Assembly (NCBI GenBank): GCA_028285385.1
Contig: JANQPR010000154.1
Location: 1 to 64,000, forward strand
From: Phycisphaera sp.
GTDB lineage: Bacteria; Planctomycetota; Phycisphaerae; Phycisphaerales; Phycisphaeraceae
DNA length: 64,000 bases
Direction: 5' to 3'
Both the position numbers and the translations under genes were made by a program. The notes beneath the pieces are model-generated. The model searched no databases. It was not told the origin of the DNA and saw only the letters and a program-made list of their open reading frames with translations. Positions 8,710 to 18,008 of this stretch are shown here, piece by piece (position 1 is the first letter of the stretch; every line of letters begins with the position of its first letter).

Positions 8710-9492
8710 ATGGGGATCATCAAGCACTGCTCGATCCGAGGGGTTGACATCCTGATCGACGTCGATTCCGAGGACGAGGATCGGTCGGTCAGAAACTATG
8801 AGATGTGGCGTATCGGCCACTACGCCGACAACGAACCGGACACGCTCGACTGGATCGACACGAACATCCGGCCCGGAGACACGGTCTACGACATCGGCGC
8901 CAACATCGGGCAGTACGCGCTGTACGCGGCGAAGCGTCTGGGGGGCGAGGTGCGGGTCCTGGCGTTTGAGCCGGAAGCCCTGAACTTCGCGAAACTGAAC
9001 CGGAACATCGTGCTCAACGGCCTAACGGAAACCGTTGTCGCCTACCCGATCGCCATCTCGGACCGCACGGCCGTCGACACCTTCTACACCAAGACGTTCG
9101 CCGCTGGCGCCTCGCTCCATGCACTGGGCCGGCCGGTGACGCAGGGCGAGGTGGCCTTCGAGCCCCGGAACCACCAGGGCACCGTGTCGATAACCCTCGA
9201 CGACATGCTCGACCGGTTCGGGCTGCCGGTGCCTGGGCACCTCAAGGTGGACGTCGACGGCCATGAGGCCGAGATCGTCAACGGGGCCAGGAACCTACTG
9301 GGTCGCCCCGAACTCAAGAGCGTGCTGATCGAGGTCTTCATGCACGGTGATGCCGCGACACGCATCCGGGCGGCGTTCGAGGACGCGGGCTTTCGGCTCT
9401 GTGGGGGGGCGAATGCGGATATCGCGCCCGGGACCGTGCGGAACCTGGTTTTCACACGGCCGCAGCCTCGGCCCCGACCTCCAGGCAGATGA
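8710..9492 (+). CDS. FkbM-family SAM-dependent methyltransferase
   Basis: About 260 residues from the ATG at 8710. The frame can extend to a TTG at 8644, but the upstream part looks non-conserved. The SAM-binding motif I is VYDIGANIGQYALYAA, followed by acidic motif II (VLAFEPEALNFAKLNRN) and a KVDVDGHEAEIVNGA segment, all characteristic of FkbM O-methyltransferases. These methylate hydroxyls on sugars, polyketides or glycolipids in the cytoplasm. No biosynthetic cluster accompanies it: it sits alone between the symporter and the LacI regulator, so its substrate is unknown. Confidence 0.88.
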   Translation: MGIIKHCSIRGVDILIDVDSEDEDRSVRNYEMWRIGHYADNEPDTLDWIDTNIRPGDTVYDIGANIGQYALYAAKRLGGEVRVLAFEPEALNFAKLNRNIVLNGLTETVVAYPIAISDRTAVDTFYTKTFAAGASLHALGRPVTQGEVAFEPRNHQGTVSITLDDMLDRFGLPVPGHLKVDVDGHEAEIVNGARNLLGRPELKSVLIEVFMHGDAATRIRAAFEDAGFRLCGGANADIAPGTVRNLVFTRPQPRPRPPGR

Positions 9493-9686
9493 TTCGCCGA
9501 CTCCGGCGTTCTGGATACCCCGCCCCCCCCACTCAGTGCGCAGCTGGAGTGAAATGGGGCATATCCAACGCAACGGCTGATGATGGCTCGGCCGTTCTCA
9601 CGCACCGTCCGAAACCTCGAACCGGGACGCATCGCGAACGGCGGCGGCTCAAGCCTGGACGACGCCGAGCCTCGTTCTGAGGACGG

Positions 9687-9740
9687 TTGTCGATTTATCG
9701 ATCAAACTTCGATATTCTCGCTAGCATTATCGATAAAGCA
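9687..9740 (+). promoter_or_regulatory. Twin operators and weak promoter of the LacI gene
   Basis: Two related palindromic boxes lie upstream of the regulator: TTTATCGATCAAA (9694-9706) and the perfect palindrome TTATCGATAA (9727-9736). Their centres are about 32 bp apart, roughly three helical turns. A weak promoter TTGTCG (9687-9692), N18, GATATT (9711-9716) would put the first box between -35 and -10 and the second just past the transcript start. This suggests autoregulation by the downstream LacI protein. The 12-mer ATCGATAAAGCA of the second box recurs at 20964-20975. Confidence 0.5.
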
Positions 9741-9776
9741 TTGATGCGGGGACGGCCCCGGACTATGATGCAAGTT

Positions 9777-10799
9777 ATGGCGGTCACGCTCAAAGACATC
9801 GCAAAAAAGGCCCAGGTCACCGAGCAAGCGGTGAGCATGGCCCTCCGCGGGCATTCCCGTATTAGCAAAAAAACCAAGCAGAAGATCCGCAAGATTGCCC
9901 GGGAAATGAACTACCGGCCCAATCTGCACGCCCGCAGCCTCCGGCGGCAGAGCAGCAAGGCCGTGGGGTTCATCTTCCCCGACATCACGTATTCGTACGC
10001 CCAAGAGATCGCCGAAGGGGCCCGGTCCCAGCTGAATGAACACGGGTACGTCGGCCTGATCGGACTGTCGTCGTGGAACGCCGACCAAGAGATGCAGGAA
10101 CTCGAGCTGATGCTCGGGTTCCAGGTCGAGGCCCTGATCTGCACCCCGATCGTGGGCAGCGAAGCCACCTACGCCAAGGCCGTTGACGCCGGCGTGCCCC
10201 TGGTGTTTGCCGGCAACGGGCTGTCCATCCCCGGGGTCGCATGCGTCGGACTCGATGGCTACGACGCCGGACAGAAGGTGATGCGTCACCTGCTGGCGTT
10301 GGGACACCGCCGCATCGCGTTCATGGGCACCGAGTCGATGGCCGGCTCACAGTTCTTGTCCCCCATCCGCGAGGCGTACTTCCACACGATGGAACAGGCG
10401 GGCGTGCCGGTGCAAGACCACATGGTCTGTTACTCGCAGGTCGGCAACCAGGACAGCATCGAGTCCATCGTCGATCAGCTGATCGACTTGGAGCAGCGGC
10501 CGACGGCCATCTGCTGCGTGACCGACGCGATCGCTTACCTCGTGATGAACCGGCTGATCCAACGCGAGGTGCGGGTCCCTCAGGACATCTCCGTGACGGG
10601 CATCGGCGGGCTGCATTCTTCGAGCCTGGAGATGATCTCGCTGACCACCGTGACCGAAGACGCGTTCCGCGTTGGGTCGCTGGCGGCTCAGAGCCTACTG
10701 GAACTGATGGAAGAGCCAGACACCGAGCCCGACCGCCGCTTGGTCAGAGGAGACCTGATCGCACGGAAGAGCACGGCCCCGCCTCCGCAGCGGCGCTAA
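9777..10799 (+). CDS. LacI-family transcriptional regulator
   Basis: About 340 residues from the ATG at 9777 (MAVTLKDIAKKA); ATGs at 9765 and 9768 are also in frame. Residues 1-50 form the LacI helix-turn-helix (VTEQAVSMALRGHSRISKKT) with hinge helix, and the remainder is a periplasmic-binding-protein fold (GFIFPDITYSYAQEIAEGA onward) for an inducer sugar. Regulators of this class normally repress adjacent sugar-catabolic genes. Candidate targets are the oxidoreductase/aminotransferase pair immediately downstream and the minus-strand operon beginning at 20779, which carries a related box. Confidence 0.93.
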   Translation: MAVTLKDIAKKAQVTEQAVSMALRGHSRISKKTKQKIRKIAREMNYRPNLHARSLRRQSSKAVGFIFPDITYSYAQEIAEGARSQLNEHGYVGLIGLSSWNADQEMQELELMLGFQVEALICTPIVGSEATYAKAVDAGVPLVFAGNGLSIPGVACVGLDGYDAGQKVMRHLLALGHRRIAFMGTESMAGSQFLSPIREAYFHTMEQAGVPVQDHMVCYSQVGNQDSIESIVDQLIDLEQRPTAICCVTDAIAYLVMNRLIQREVRVPQDISVTGIGGLHSSSLEMISLTTVTEDAFRVGSLAAQSLLELMEEPDTEPDRRLVRGDLIARKSTAPPPQRR

Positions 10800-10984
10800 C
10801 CGATCTCGAATGATGTTGCCGGGCGACTCGGCTCATCCCGTGTGCAAGACCTTTCCATGTGCTTTCGCCTCACCGGGTTGGCTGACCTTGTTCTCTCGTT
10901 TCCGGCCCCACGTTCCTAGTCGGCTTCGCGGGTGACGGCCACCCCCCGGGTTCGCGCCACGGCTTGTTAAGGATGTCTGTTTCC

Positions 10985-11926
10985 ATGAGTCAAGCGGTCA
11001 CCATCGGCATGATCGGGCTCGACACCTCGCACGTGCCGGTGTTCGGCAAGCTGCTTCACGACGCGGACGACCCGCACCACGTCCCGGGCGGGCGGATCGT
11101 CGCGGCCTACCCCGGGGGGGCGGCGGACTGGCCGGCCAGCATCGACCGGGTGCCCGGCTACGCCGCCGAGTTGGAGAGCCAGTACGGGACCAAGATCGTC
11201 GACCGCCCGGAGCAGGTCGCCGACGCCGCCGACCTCGTGTTCATCATGACGATCGACGGCCGCTGCCACCGGGAGCTGCTCGAACGCGTCCTGCCGGCGC
11301 GGAAACCCGTGTTCGTGGATAAGCCGTTCGCGGCGTCGACCACCGACGCCGGAGCGATGATCGAGATGGCGCACGAGGCCGGGGTGCCTCTGATGAGTTG
11401 CTCTTCGCTGCGTTACAGCGAAGCGCTGCTCATCGCACAACAGGCGTTGGAAGGCCAGGCAATCACCGGCGCCGAGGTGTTCACCCCGCTCACGTTTCAG
11501 GACGCGTTGCCCGGTTTGTTCTGGTACGGGTGTCACGGCATCGAGATGATCGTGTCGGCGCTGGGCGTGGGTTGTGAACGGGTCACCGCGATCAACGGCG
11601 CCGACCACGAGTTGTTCCTGCTCGACTACCCCGACGGTCGGCGGGCCGTGTACCGCGGCTTCACGAACGACGCGTTCTGGCACTACGGGGCGGTGCTGAA
11701 CACCGCCACGGACTACGCCATCGCCGACGTCAGCGGCCACACCCGGCCGTACTACGCCAACATGCTCGAAGCGATCCTCGGTCACCTGCCCCAGGGCCGC
11801 AGCCCGGTCGCGGTCGGTGAGATGTATGAGGCCGTGCGGGTCATCGAGGCCTGCAACGCCGCCCGGCAGCGCGGCGAAGTCGTGCTGGACGATCTCTCGG
11901 AACCCTTAAAAGGCTCGTTGGTATGA
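10985..11926 (+). CDS. Gfo/Idh/MocA-family NAD(P)-dependent oxidoreductase
   Basis: About 313 residues. It has an N-terminal Rossmann domain (TIGMIGLDTSHVPVF) and a KPVFVDKPFA segment, where the lysine of the family's EKP motif is kept as DKP. These enzymes oxidise or reduce hydroxyls of sugars and inositols with NAD(P). AAGGA at 10969-10973 precedes candidate ATGs at 10973 and 10985; I chose 10985 for spacing. The stop overlaps the start of the DegT gene by four bases, implying translational coupling. An oxidoreductase paired with an aminotransferase is the arrangement used to swap a sugar hydroxyl for an amine, or the reverse. Confidence 0.88.
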   Translation: MSQAVTIGMIGLDTSHVPVFGKLLHDADDPHHVPGGRIVAAYPGGAADWPASIDRVPGYAAELESQYGTKIVDRPEQVADAADLVFIMTIDGRCHRELLERVLPARKPVFVDKPFAASTTDAGAMIEMAHEAGVPLMSCSSLRYSEALLIAQQALEGQAITGAEVFTPLTFQDALPGLFWYGCHGIEMIVSALGVGCERVTAINGADHELFLLDYPDGRRAVYRGFTNDAFWHYGAVLNTATDYAIADVSGHTRPYYANMLEAILGHLPQGRSPVAVGEMYEAVRVIEACNAARQRGEVVLDDLSEPLKGSLV

Positions 11927-13212
11927 AGCCCACCGTCGCCCCCGCGTCACCGGCCGTCGATGCCGACCCCCGCGACGAAGCCCTGTTTCATTGGCCGATC
12001 GTGACCGAGGAGGACGAGGCCGCGGTGCTCGGCGTCCTGCGATCGGGCACGATGAGCGGCAACGACATCTCGAAGAAGTTCGAGGCCGAGTTCGGCCGGT
12101 GGCAGAACCGCGTGTTCGCCCTGACGCACCCCAACGGGACGGCGGCGCTGCTCGCGGCGTTCTGGGCCTGTGGCGTCGGTGCCGGAGACGAGATCATCTG
12201 CCCGTCGATGACCTACTGGGCGTCGGCCCAGGGGGCGCTCCAACTCGGGGCCACGGTCAACTTCGCCGATGTCGAGCCCGACTCGCTCTGCCTCGACCCC
12301 GACGACATCGAGCACCGTATCGGCCCGCGCACCAAGGCCATTGTCGTCGTGCACTACTGCGGCCACCCCTGTGACATGGACCGCATCTTGCCGATCGCCC
12401 GCAAGCACAACCTGAAGGTCATCGAAGACAACAGCCACGCCGTCGGCTCGCAGTACAAGGGCCGCAAGTGTGGCGCGCTCGGCGACGTCGCCGCGATGAG
12501 CATGATGGCGGGCAAAGGCTTCGCCATCGGGGAAGGCGGCATGCTGGTCACCGACGACCGATCGATCTACGAACGCGCCGTGGCTTTTGGCGTCTACGAG
12601 CGCACCGGCGGCGCCAGCCGCTACGCCCACGGTGCCGACATCACGGACCCGGAGCTGCTCCGCTTCCGCGGCCAGCCGATCGGCGCGTTCAAGCACCGGA
12701 TCAACCAGACCGCGTCCGCCATGGGCCGCGCCCAACTCAAGCACTTCGATGCGCGCGTCGAACAGATGCAACTGGCGAACCGCCGCTTCTGGTCCTTGCT
12801 CGACGACGTGGCCGGGTTGAGCCCCCACCACGCCTCCTGGCTCACCGCCGACTGCAGCCTGGGCACGCACTACTTCGCCCGAGGGTTCTTTGACGCCGAC
12901 GCCTTCGGCGGAACGGTCCGCGACTTCTGCGCAATCGTGGCCGAAGAAGGCTGGGCCGCCTGTACGCCGGGGTCGAACGCGCCGTTGCACCTGCACCCGG
13001 TCTTCCACGAGGCCGACATCTTCCGCCAGGGCCGGCCCACCGCGGTCGCCTTTGGTCAGCGCGACGTGCGCCAGGGGGCCGGCGCGCTGCCGGTCAGCGA
13101 GGCCGTGGCCGACCGCACCTTTGCCGTGCCGTGGTTCAAGCACGACTGGCCCGACCGCATCGAGAAGTACGCGGAGGCTTTTCGCCGCGCGGCCGAACGG
13201 CTCCGCGCCTGA
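11923..13212 (+). CDS. DegT/DnrJ/EryC1/StrS-family PLP aminotransferase
   Basis: A 429-residue fold-type I PLP enzyme. Landmarks are THPNGTAALLAAFWACGVG near residues 66-84 (cofactor-phosphate region), DNSHAVGSQYKGRKCG (the aspartate contacting the pyridine nitrogen) and MAGKGFAIGEGGMLVTDD with lysine 198 as the Schiff-base residue. Family members transaminate keto-sugars (often nucleotide-linked) using glutamate or glutamine. The four-base overlap with the upstream oxidoreductase suggests the pair make or break an amino-sugar together: a keto intermediate from one enzyme would be the substrate of the other. Direction and substrate are inference. Confidence 0.9.
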   Translation: MKPTVAPASPAVDADPRDEALFHWPIVTEEDEAAVLGVLRSGTMSGNDISKKFEAEFGRWQNRVFALTHPNGTAALLAAFWACGVGAGDEIICPSMTYWASAQGALQLGATVNFADVEPDSLCLDPDDIEHRIGPRTKAIVVVHYCGHPCDMDRILPIARKHNLKVIEDNSHAVGSQYKGRKCGALGDVAAMSMMAGKGFAIGEGGMLVTDDRSIYERAVAFGVYERTGGASRYAHGADITDPELLRFRGQPIGAFKHRINQTASAMGRAQLKHFDARVEQMQLANRRFWSLLDDVAGLSPHHASWLTADCSLGTHYFARGFFDADAFGGTVRDFCAIVAEEGWAACTPGSNAPLHLHPVFHEADIFRQGRPTAVAFGQRDVRQGAGALPVSEAVADRTFAVPWFKHDWPDRIEKYAEAFRRAAERLRA

Positions 13213-13283
13213 TCGCCGGTCGGAAGCCCCACCCCGCCAAGACGCCTCACGAAACTTCGGTAGGCCCGAAGCGCAACGCCGTG

Positions 13284-16200
13284 CTACCCGTCGCTCGGGT
13301 GGCGGGCACTCGCCTGTTCGTTACCGCTTGGCCCGGGGCCGAACCACAGGAAGCGGCAGCCCCGCTTGATGTCCTCTGTGACCATCACCAGGCAGGGCAA
13401 GATCAACAGGATCAGCACGCTGGCCGAGACCAAGCCCATGGCGATGGAGATCGCCATGGGGACGAGCAACTGCGCCTGCAACGATCCCCCGAGAATCAGG
13501 GGTGTCAGCCCGATCGCCGTGGTCAGTGTGGTCAGCAGGATCGCCCGCAGGCGCGCCCGCCCCGCGGTGATCAGGGCCAAAGCCACGGGCCGACCGGCGC
13601 GTCGCTGCGCGTTGTAAAACCCGACCAGGATCAGCGAGTCGTTGACCACGATCCCGGAGACCGCGAGGAAACCGATCAGACTAAGAAACGTCAGGTCGTA
13701 GCCAAGCGCGACGTGGCCCCAGACCAACCCGATGAGCGAGAACGGGATCGTGCAGAGGACCAAGACGGGTTGCAGGTAGCTCGAAAACAGGCAGGCCAAT
13801 ACGCCGTAGATCATGAGCGCGGCCGCGCAAAAACCGTAGGGCAGCGAGCGGAACGCGTCGGACATCTGCCGGTGCCGCCCCGAGAACCAGACCTCCAGCC
13901 CCGGGTACTCGGCCCGGATTTCGTCGAGAACGCTCGGAGCGCCGGCAAGCCCCGACCGATTCAACTGGCCCGTGATCGACTCCGGGCTCACCCCCGGGGC
14001 CACGCCGGCCGTGATGGAAACGGCCCGTCGGCGGTTGACCCGGCGGATCGTCGCATCGGCCTCGCCCTCCTGTACTTCGGCGATCTCGAGCAGCGGCACC
14101 GCCTGCCCCGTCGGGCTAACCACCCACGCGCTCTGCGTCGCGGTCAGGCTGTGTCGGGTGGCCTCATCCAGCCGGACCCGGACGTTGACGTCTTCCTCGT
14201 CGCCCGCAAAGACATGGGCGTCGATCCCGTAGAGGGCCCCGCGTACCTGTTCCGCCAAGTCTTCGGCGGTGAAGCCCAACGCCGCGGCCCCGGCCCTGAG
14301 CCTGAGCCGCAGTTCGAGTTGGCCACCGTCACGGCTGTCTGACACGTCACGCACGCCCCGGAGACCCGCGAGTCGACACGTGATCCGGTCCACCGCGCGG
14401 CCAAGCTGTTCCCGGTCCGCGCCGGAGACATTGATCGTGATGTCGGCGCCGGTGGGGCCGCCGTTGATCTCCGTAAACCCGATCCGCTCTGCCGAGCCGA
14501 GCCTGCCGCGCACCGAATCGCGGATCGAATCGATGACCTCCGAGGAAGAGCGGCTGCGCTCCTCCGCGGTCGACAACTCCAGGAAGAGCTGTGCGATGTG
14601 CGAGCCAGTCGCATCGACCCGGCCAGTATCAAGGTTGGAGGTGCGGCCGACCACCGTCGAGACGCCGCGGACCTCGGGCTGATCGGCGGCGGCCTCTTCA
14701 AGCACACGCACCGCCGCGTCCGTCTGCTCCACCGAAGCGCCGACGGGCAAACGAACGGCGACGACGACCGTCTCCGCGTCGTTGCTCGGGAGGAACGTGA
14801 AGCGGAGTTGCCCGCCGGCCACCAGCCCCAGCGACGCGATGAGCACCGCACAAGTCACCGCGATGGCGAGGAAGCGGAGGCGGAGAAGCCGTTCAAGGAG
14901 CCAACCGTAGCCGTGCGTCAACCGGGGCAACACCGCGCGGTCACGCCACCGCTCCGCACAACGAACCCAAGCGGACAGGCGCCCGCCCGAGGACCGGTCG
15001 CGCCGGCTCAGCGTGTGGCCGATGTGCGCCGGCAGGATCACCAACGACTCGAGCAGGCTGAGCAGCAACGCGAACCCGACGACGATCGGCAGCGCCGCCA
15101 GCAAGTCGCCGATCCGCCCGCGGATGAACGTCAGGGGCAGGAACGCAACGACGCTGGTCATCACGGTGGCGACGACCGGCCAGAAGACCTCACGCGTGCC
15201 CCGGACCGCGGCGTCCAACGGTTCTTCGCCACGATCATGACGGGCCTGGATGTTCTCCGCAACGACGATCGCGTCATCGACGAGCAGCCCGAGCACGACG
15301 ATCAGACCGAACAGGGTGACCTGATTGAGCGTGATCCCCGCCGCCGCCATGAGCACGAAGACACCCGTCAGTGACACCACCAATCCAACGCCGACCCACC
15401 AGGCGACCCGCCCGTTCAGGAACAGCAGCAACACGAGGAAAACTAGGCCGGCGCCGTAGAGGCCGCTGCGCGCCAGCGTGTCGATTCGGGCCTCGACGAA
15501 CCGCGCCATGTCGGTGTCGCTGGTGAGCGATGCCTCGGCGGGCAGCGCGTGCGGTGAGTTGATGCCGACCCGCCAGGCGCGCATGCGCTCCGACATCAGA
15601 CCTTCTTGTTGCCCCACGGGGGGCCCGGCGCGCAAACGGTCCACCCCGTGCGGGATGAACGCTTCACCCCGCCGACCTTGAAGGTAGGCCCGCACCGCCT
15701 CCGCCGTCCTCACTACGTCCTGCTCGCCGACCGCGAACACGATCAGGCCTGCGGCCGGCTCACCGTTGTACCGGTGGATCACGCGTTCATCCGTAAACGA
15801 CTCGGTCACCGTCGCGATATCGCCGACGCGGATCACCCCGCCCCTCGCGTCGCTCTTGAGCACGATCTCTCGTATGGCGTCGGGTCGCTCGGCAGAGCCA
15901 ACCACCCGCACGCGCACGTGGCCCGTCTCGCTCTTGACCGTCCCTCCCGGGATGTCGCGCATCCACGAACGGATCACCCCCGCCACCTTCGGCAGACTCA
16001 ACCCTGTCGCCAGCAAAGCCTCCTGACGCACGTCGACCCGGACCTCGTCCTCGCGCACACCCTCCAAGAGCAGTTCGCCCATCCCGGGCATCCTGCTTAA
16101 GTCGTCCCGGACCTTGCGGATCGTGTCCTTGAGCGCACGCGCATCCATCGCCCCGTGCACCACCACCCGGATTACCGGCTGGCGCGGCCGCAACAAGGAA

Positions 16201-16580
16201 ACTCGGATCTCTTCGGCCCCCTCGGGGAGGTCGCGCAGCGAATCGACCGCACGCTCCACCTCGTCCCGCGCTTCGTGTGGATCGACGGCCTCATCAAACC
16301 GGACGCGGATACCGCCACCGCCATCGCCGATGGTAGTGGTGAGTTCTTCGATCTCGTCGAGTTCTACGAGTTTGTTCTCGACCTTGATCGCCAGCGTCTG
16401 CTCGATCTCCGTCGCCGTCGCCCCGGGATACGGCAGGGATACCAGCGCGGTGTCTGGTTCTGTCGACGGGAAAAACTCTCGCCGGAGCGTGAGGGCCGCC
16501 GCGACGCCCGCGATGACCAGCCCCACCGCCAGCAGGTTGATCGGAACCGGGCGGCGTACCCCGAAGCCCACTAGGCTCAC
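13284..16580 (-). CDS. RND-family efflux permease (AcrB/HAE1-like)
   Basis: A 1098-residue inner-membrane pump with the duplicated RND layout: helix 1 (PVPINLLAVGLVIAGVAAAL), a large periplasmic domain, a central helix bundle, then a repeat of the pattern. GLLVDDAIVVAEN near residue 430 carries the paired aspartates of the proton relay in helix 4. The start is GTG at 16580 and overlaps the adaptor gene's TGA by four bases. RND pumps use proton motive force to export drugs, detergents or metals through a trimeric complex. No outer-membrane channel gene lies nearby, so one must come from elsewhere. Confidence 0.94.
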   Translation of the reverse strand: MSLVGFGVRRPVPINLLAVGLVIAGVAAALTLRREFFPSTEPDTALVSLPYPGATATEIEQTLAIKVENKLVELDEIEELTTTIGDGGGGIRVRFDEAVDPHEARDEVERAVDSLRDLPEGAEEIRVSLLRPRQPVIRVVVHGAMDARALKDTIRKVRDDLSRMPGMGELLLEGVREDEVRVDVRQEALLATGLSLPKVAGVIRSWMRDIPGGTVKSETGHVRVRVVGSAERPDAIREIVLKSDARGGVIRVGDIATVTESFTDERVIHRYNGEPAAGLIVFAVGEQDVVRTAEAVRAYLQGRRGEAFIPHGVDRLRAGPPVGQQEGLMSERMRAWRVGINSPHALPAEASLTSDTDMARFVEARIDTLARSGLYGAGLVFLVLLLFLNGRVAWWVGVGLVVSLTGVFVLMAAAGITLNQVTLFGLIVVLGLLVDDAIVVAENIQARHDRGEEPLDAAVRGTREVFWPVVATVMTSVVAFLPLTFIRGRIGDLLAALPIVVGFALLLSLLESLVILPAHIGHTLSRRDRSSGGRLSAWVRCAERWRDRAVLPRLTHGYGWLLERLLRLRFLAIAVTCAVLIASLGLVAGGQLRFTFLPSNDAETVVVAVRLPVGASVEQTDAAVRVLEEAAADQPEVRGVSTVVGRTSNLDTGRVDATGSHIAQLFLELSTAEERSRSSSEVIDSIRDSVRGRLGSAERIGFTEINGGPTGADITINVSGADREQLGRAVDRITCRLAGLRGVRDVSDSRDGGQLELRLRLRAGAAALGFTAEDLAEQVRGALYGIDAHVFAGDEEDVNVRVRLDEATRHSLTATQSAWVVSPTGQAVPLLEIAEVQEGEADATIRRVNRRRAVSITAGVAPGVSPESITGQLNRSGLAGAPSVLDEIRAEYPGLEVWFSGRHRQMSDAFRSLPYGFCAAALMIYGVLACLFSSYLQPVLVLCTIPFSLIGLVWGHVALGYDLTFLSLIGFLAVSGIVVNDSLILVGFYNAQRRAGRPVALALITAGRARLRAILLTTLTTAIGLTPLILGGSLQAQLLVPMAISIAMGLVSASVLILLILPCLVMVTEDIKRGCRFLWFGPGPSGNEQASARHPSDG

Positions 16581-17977
16581 GGCTGCGTCTCCGGAGACGG
16601 AAGTGAATCCGCACCCGTCGCGCGGCGCCCGCCCCGGGCCGCTAAGTCGCCGGTCGCCTCGCTCCCATTCGGCAAGACCGGCGTCACCGCACCGCCATCA
16701 CGCAACGCCTGCGACGCGCTGACGAGCACCAGCTCCCCCGCGGCGAAAGAAGGCTCACCCGCCAACACCGCCCAATGATCGTCCGCCAGCCCAAACCCCG
16801 GGAAACCGCGCTCGACCACAAAATCGATCGTCACGGGCTCGGACACAACGACGCCGCCCCGAACCATACGGACATGGCCCTTTCGGATCGACCGCCGCGG
16901 CACAACCCATCGGTCTTCCGTTTCGTCGCTGACGACCGTGCCGGCGACAAACACACCCGGGGGCAGGGCCTGAGCGCCGGCAGCGTCTCCCCACTGCGCG
17001 TTGGCGTTGGGCTGGCGGACCACCAGGTAGACCACGACGGTGCGGGTCGCGGGATCGTCGACCGGCGCAATGCGCTCGACCGTCGCGGCGACCCGGCGCC
17101 CGCCGCCGCTCACCGATTCGAGCGTCGCGGAATCGCCGACCGAGCAGTCCCGTCGCGCCCGCGCCGGCAGCCGCAGGGGAACCTCGATCCGATCCAGGCT
17201 GACGACCCGGGCGACCCGCTTCCCCGCGAGCAGCTCCTCGCCGAGGTCGACGTCCACGCTGTTCAACACCCCATCGATCGGGGAGGCGATCGTTGTGCGC
17301 TCAAGGTCTTGTTGAGCCAACGCGAGTGAGGCTTCCTTCGACTTCAACTGAGCCTGGAGCCGCTGCCGGCTAGGCTCGACCCGGTTCGCCGCCTCGACGG
17401 TCGCCACCACACGCCGCTCCGCGGCGATCAACTCCCGGCGGACGCGATCCACCTCTTGCGGGTTCGACGCGCCGCCCGCCTGGATCTTCTGGACGCGTCT
17501 CCACTCGGTGCGAAGCAACGCCGCGTCTTCTTCCTCCAGAGCGAGCCGCTCGACCAGCCCTGCGTGTTCAATGTCCAGCAGCACCAGCGCCGACCGCAGT
17601 TCCGCGACGGATTGCTCCGCGATTTCTACCTGCCGCTCGAAGTCCTCGCCGTCGAGTCTCACCAACGTCTGCCCCGCCACGACCCGACGGCCCGGGACGA
17701 CGTCGTCCGGGATGTGGATCACGGTACCGCCGACCCTGGCGGAAACATCCGCGGCATCCATCGCCGTAGCCGTGCCGTAGCCGCTCCACACCCGACGGAC
17801 GGACACCCGCGTAGCCGAGAACACCGGCGCCTCGGGGGGGCGCGTCGAGACCTCCGGCAAGACCGGCGGCACGGTCGCTACCAGGACGTAAGCCAACCCA
17901 ACGGCCGCTACCAACACCGTAATCCCGACCAACAACCGGACGACACGGGTCAAACAAGAATGCAACCGATCTGTCAC
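16577..17977 (-). CDS. RND efflux periplasmic adaptor (HlyD/AcrA-like membrane fusion protein)
   Basis: A 466-residue protein with an N-terminal membrane anchor (LLVGITVLVAAVGLAYVLVA), a barrel-sandwich/lipoyl region (SARVGGTVIHIPDDVVPG and its partner ASPIDGVLNSVDVDLGEELLAG), and a coiled-coil hairpin between them (about residues 125-225). It bridges permease and outer-membrane channel in the periplasm. The start is GTG at 17977, with AGAGG about eight bases upstream on the minus strand. It is first in a two-gene operon with the permease. Nothing in the sequence reveals the exported compound. Confidence 0.92.
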   Translation of the reverse strand: MTDRLHSCLTRVVRLLVGITVLVAAVGLAYVLVATVPPVLPEVSTRPPEAPVFSATRVSVRRVWSGYGTATAMDAADVSARVGGTVIHIPDDVVPGRRVVAGQTLVRLDGEDFERQVEIAEQSVAELRSALVLLDIEHAGLVERLALEEEDAALLRTEWRRVQKIQAGGASNPQEVDRVRRELIAAERRVVATVEAANRVEPSRQRLQAQLKSKEASLALAQQDLERTTIASPIDGVLNSVDVDLGEELLAGKRVARVVSLDRIEVPLRLPARARRDCSVGDSATLESVSGGGRRVAATVERIAPVDDPATRTVVVYLVVRQPNANAQWGDAAGAQALPPGVFVAGTVVSDETEDRWVVPRRSIRKGHVRMVRGGVVVSEPVTIDFVVERGFPGFGLADDHWAVLAGEPSFAAGELVLVSASQALRDGGAVTPVLPNGSEATGDLAARGGRRATGADSLPSPETQP

Positions 17978-18008
17978 GTCACAAGCCTCTGCCCCGCGTC
18001 CATCCCGA

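Noticed and set aside
13131-14342. 403-codon plus-strand frame overlapping the RND permease
   Set aside because: Shadow of the permease in the GC-rich third-position pattern; no domain.
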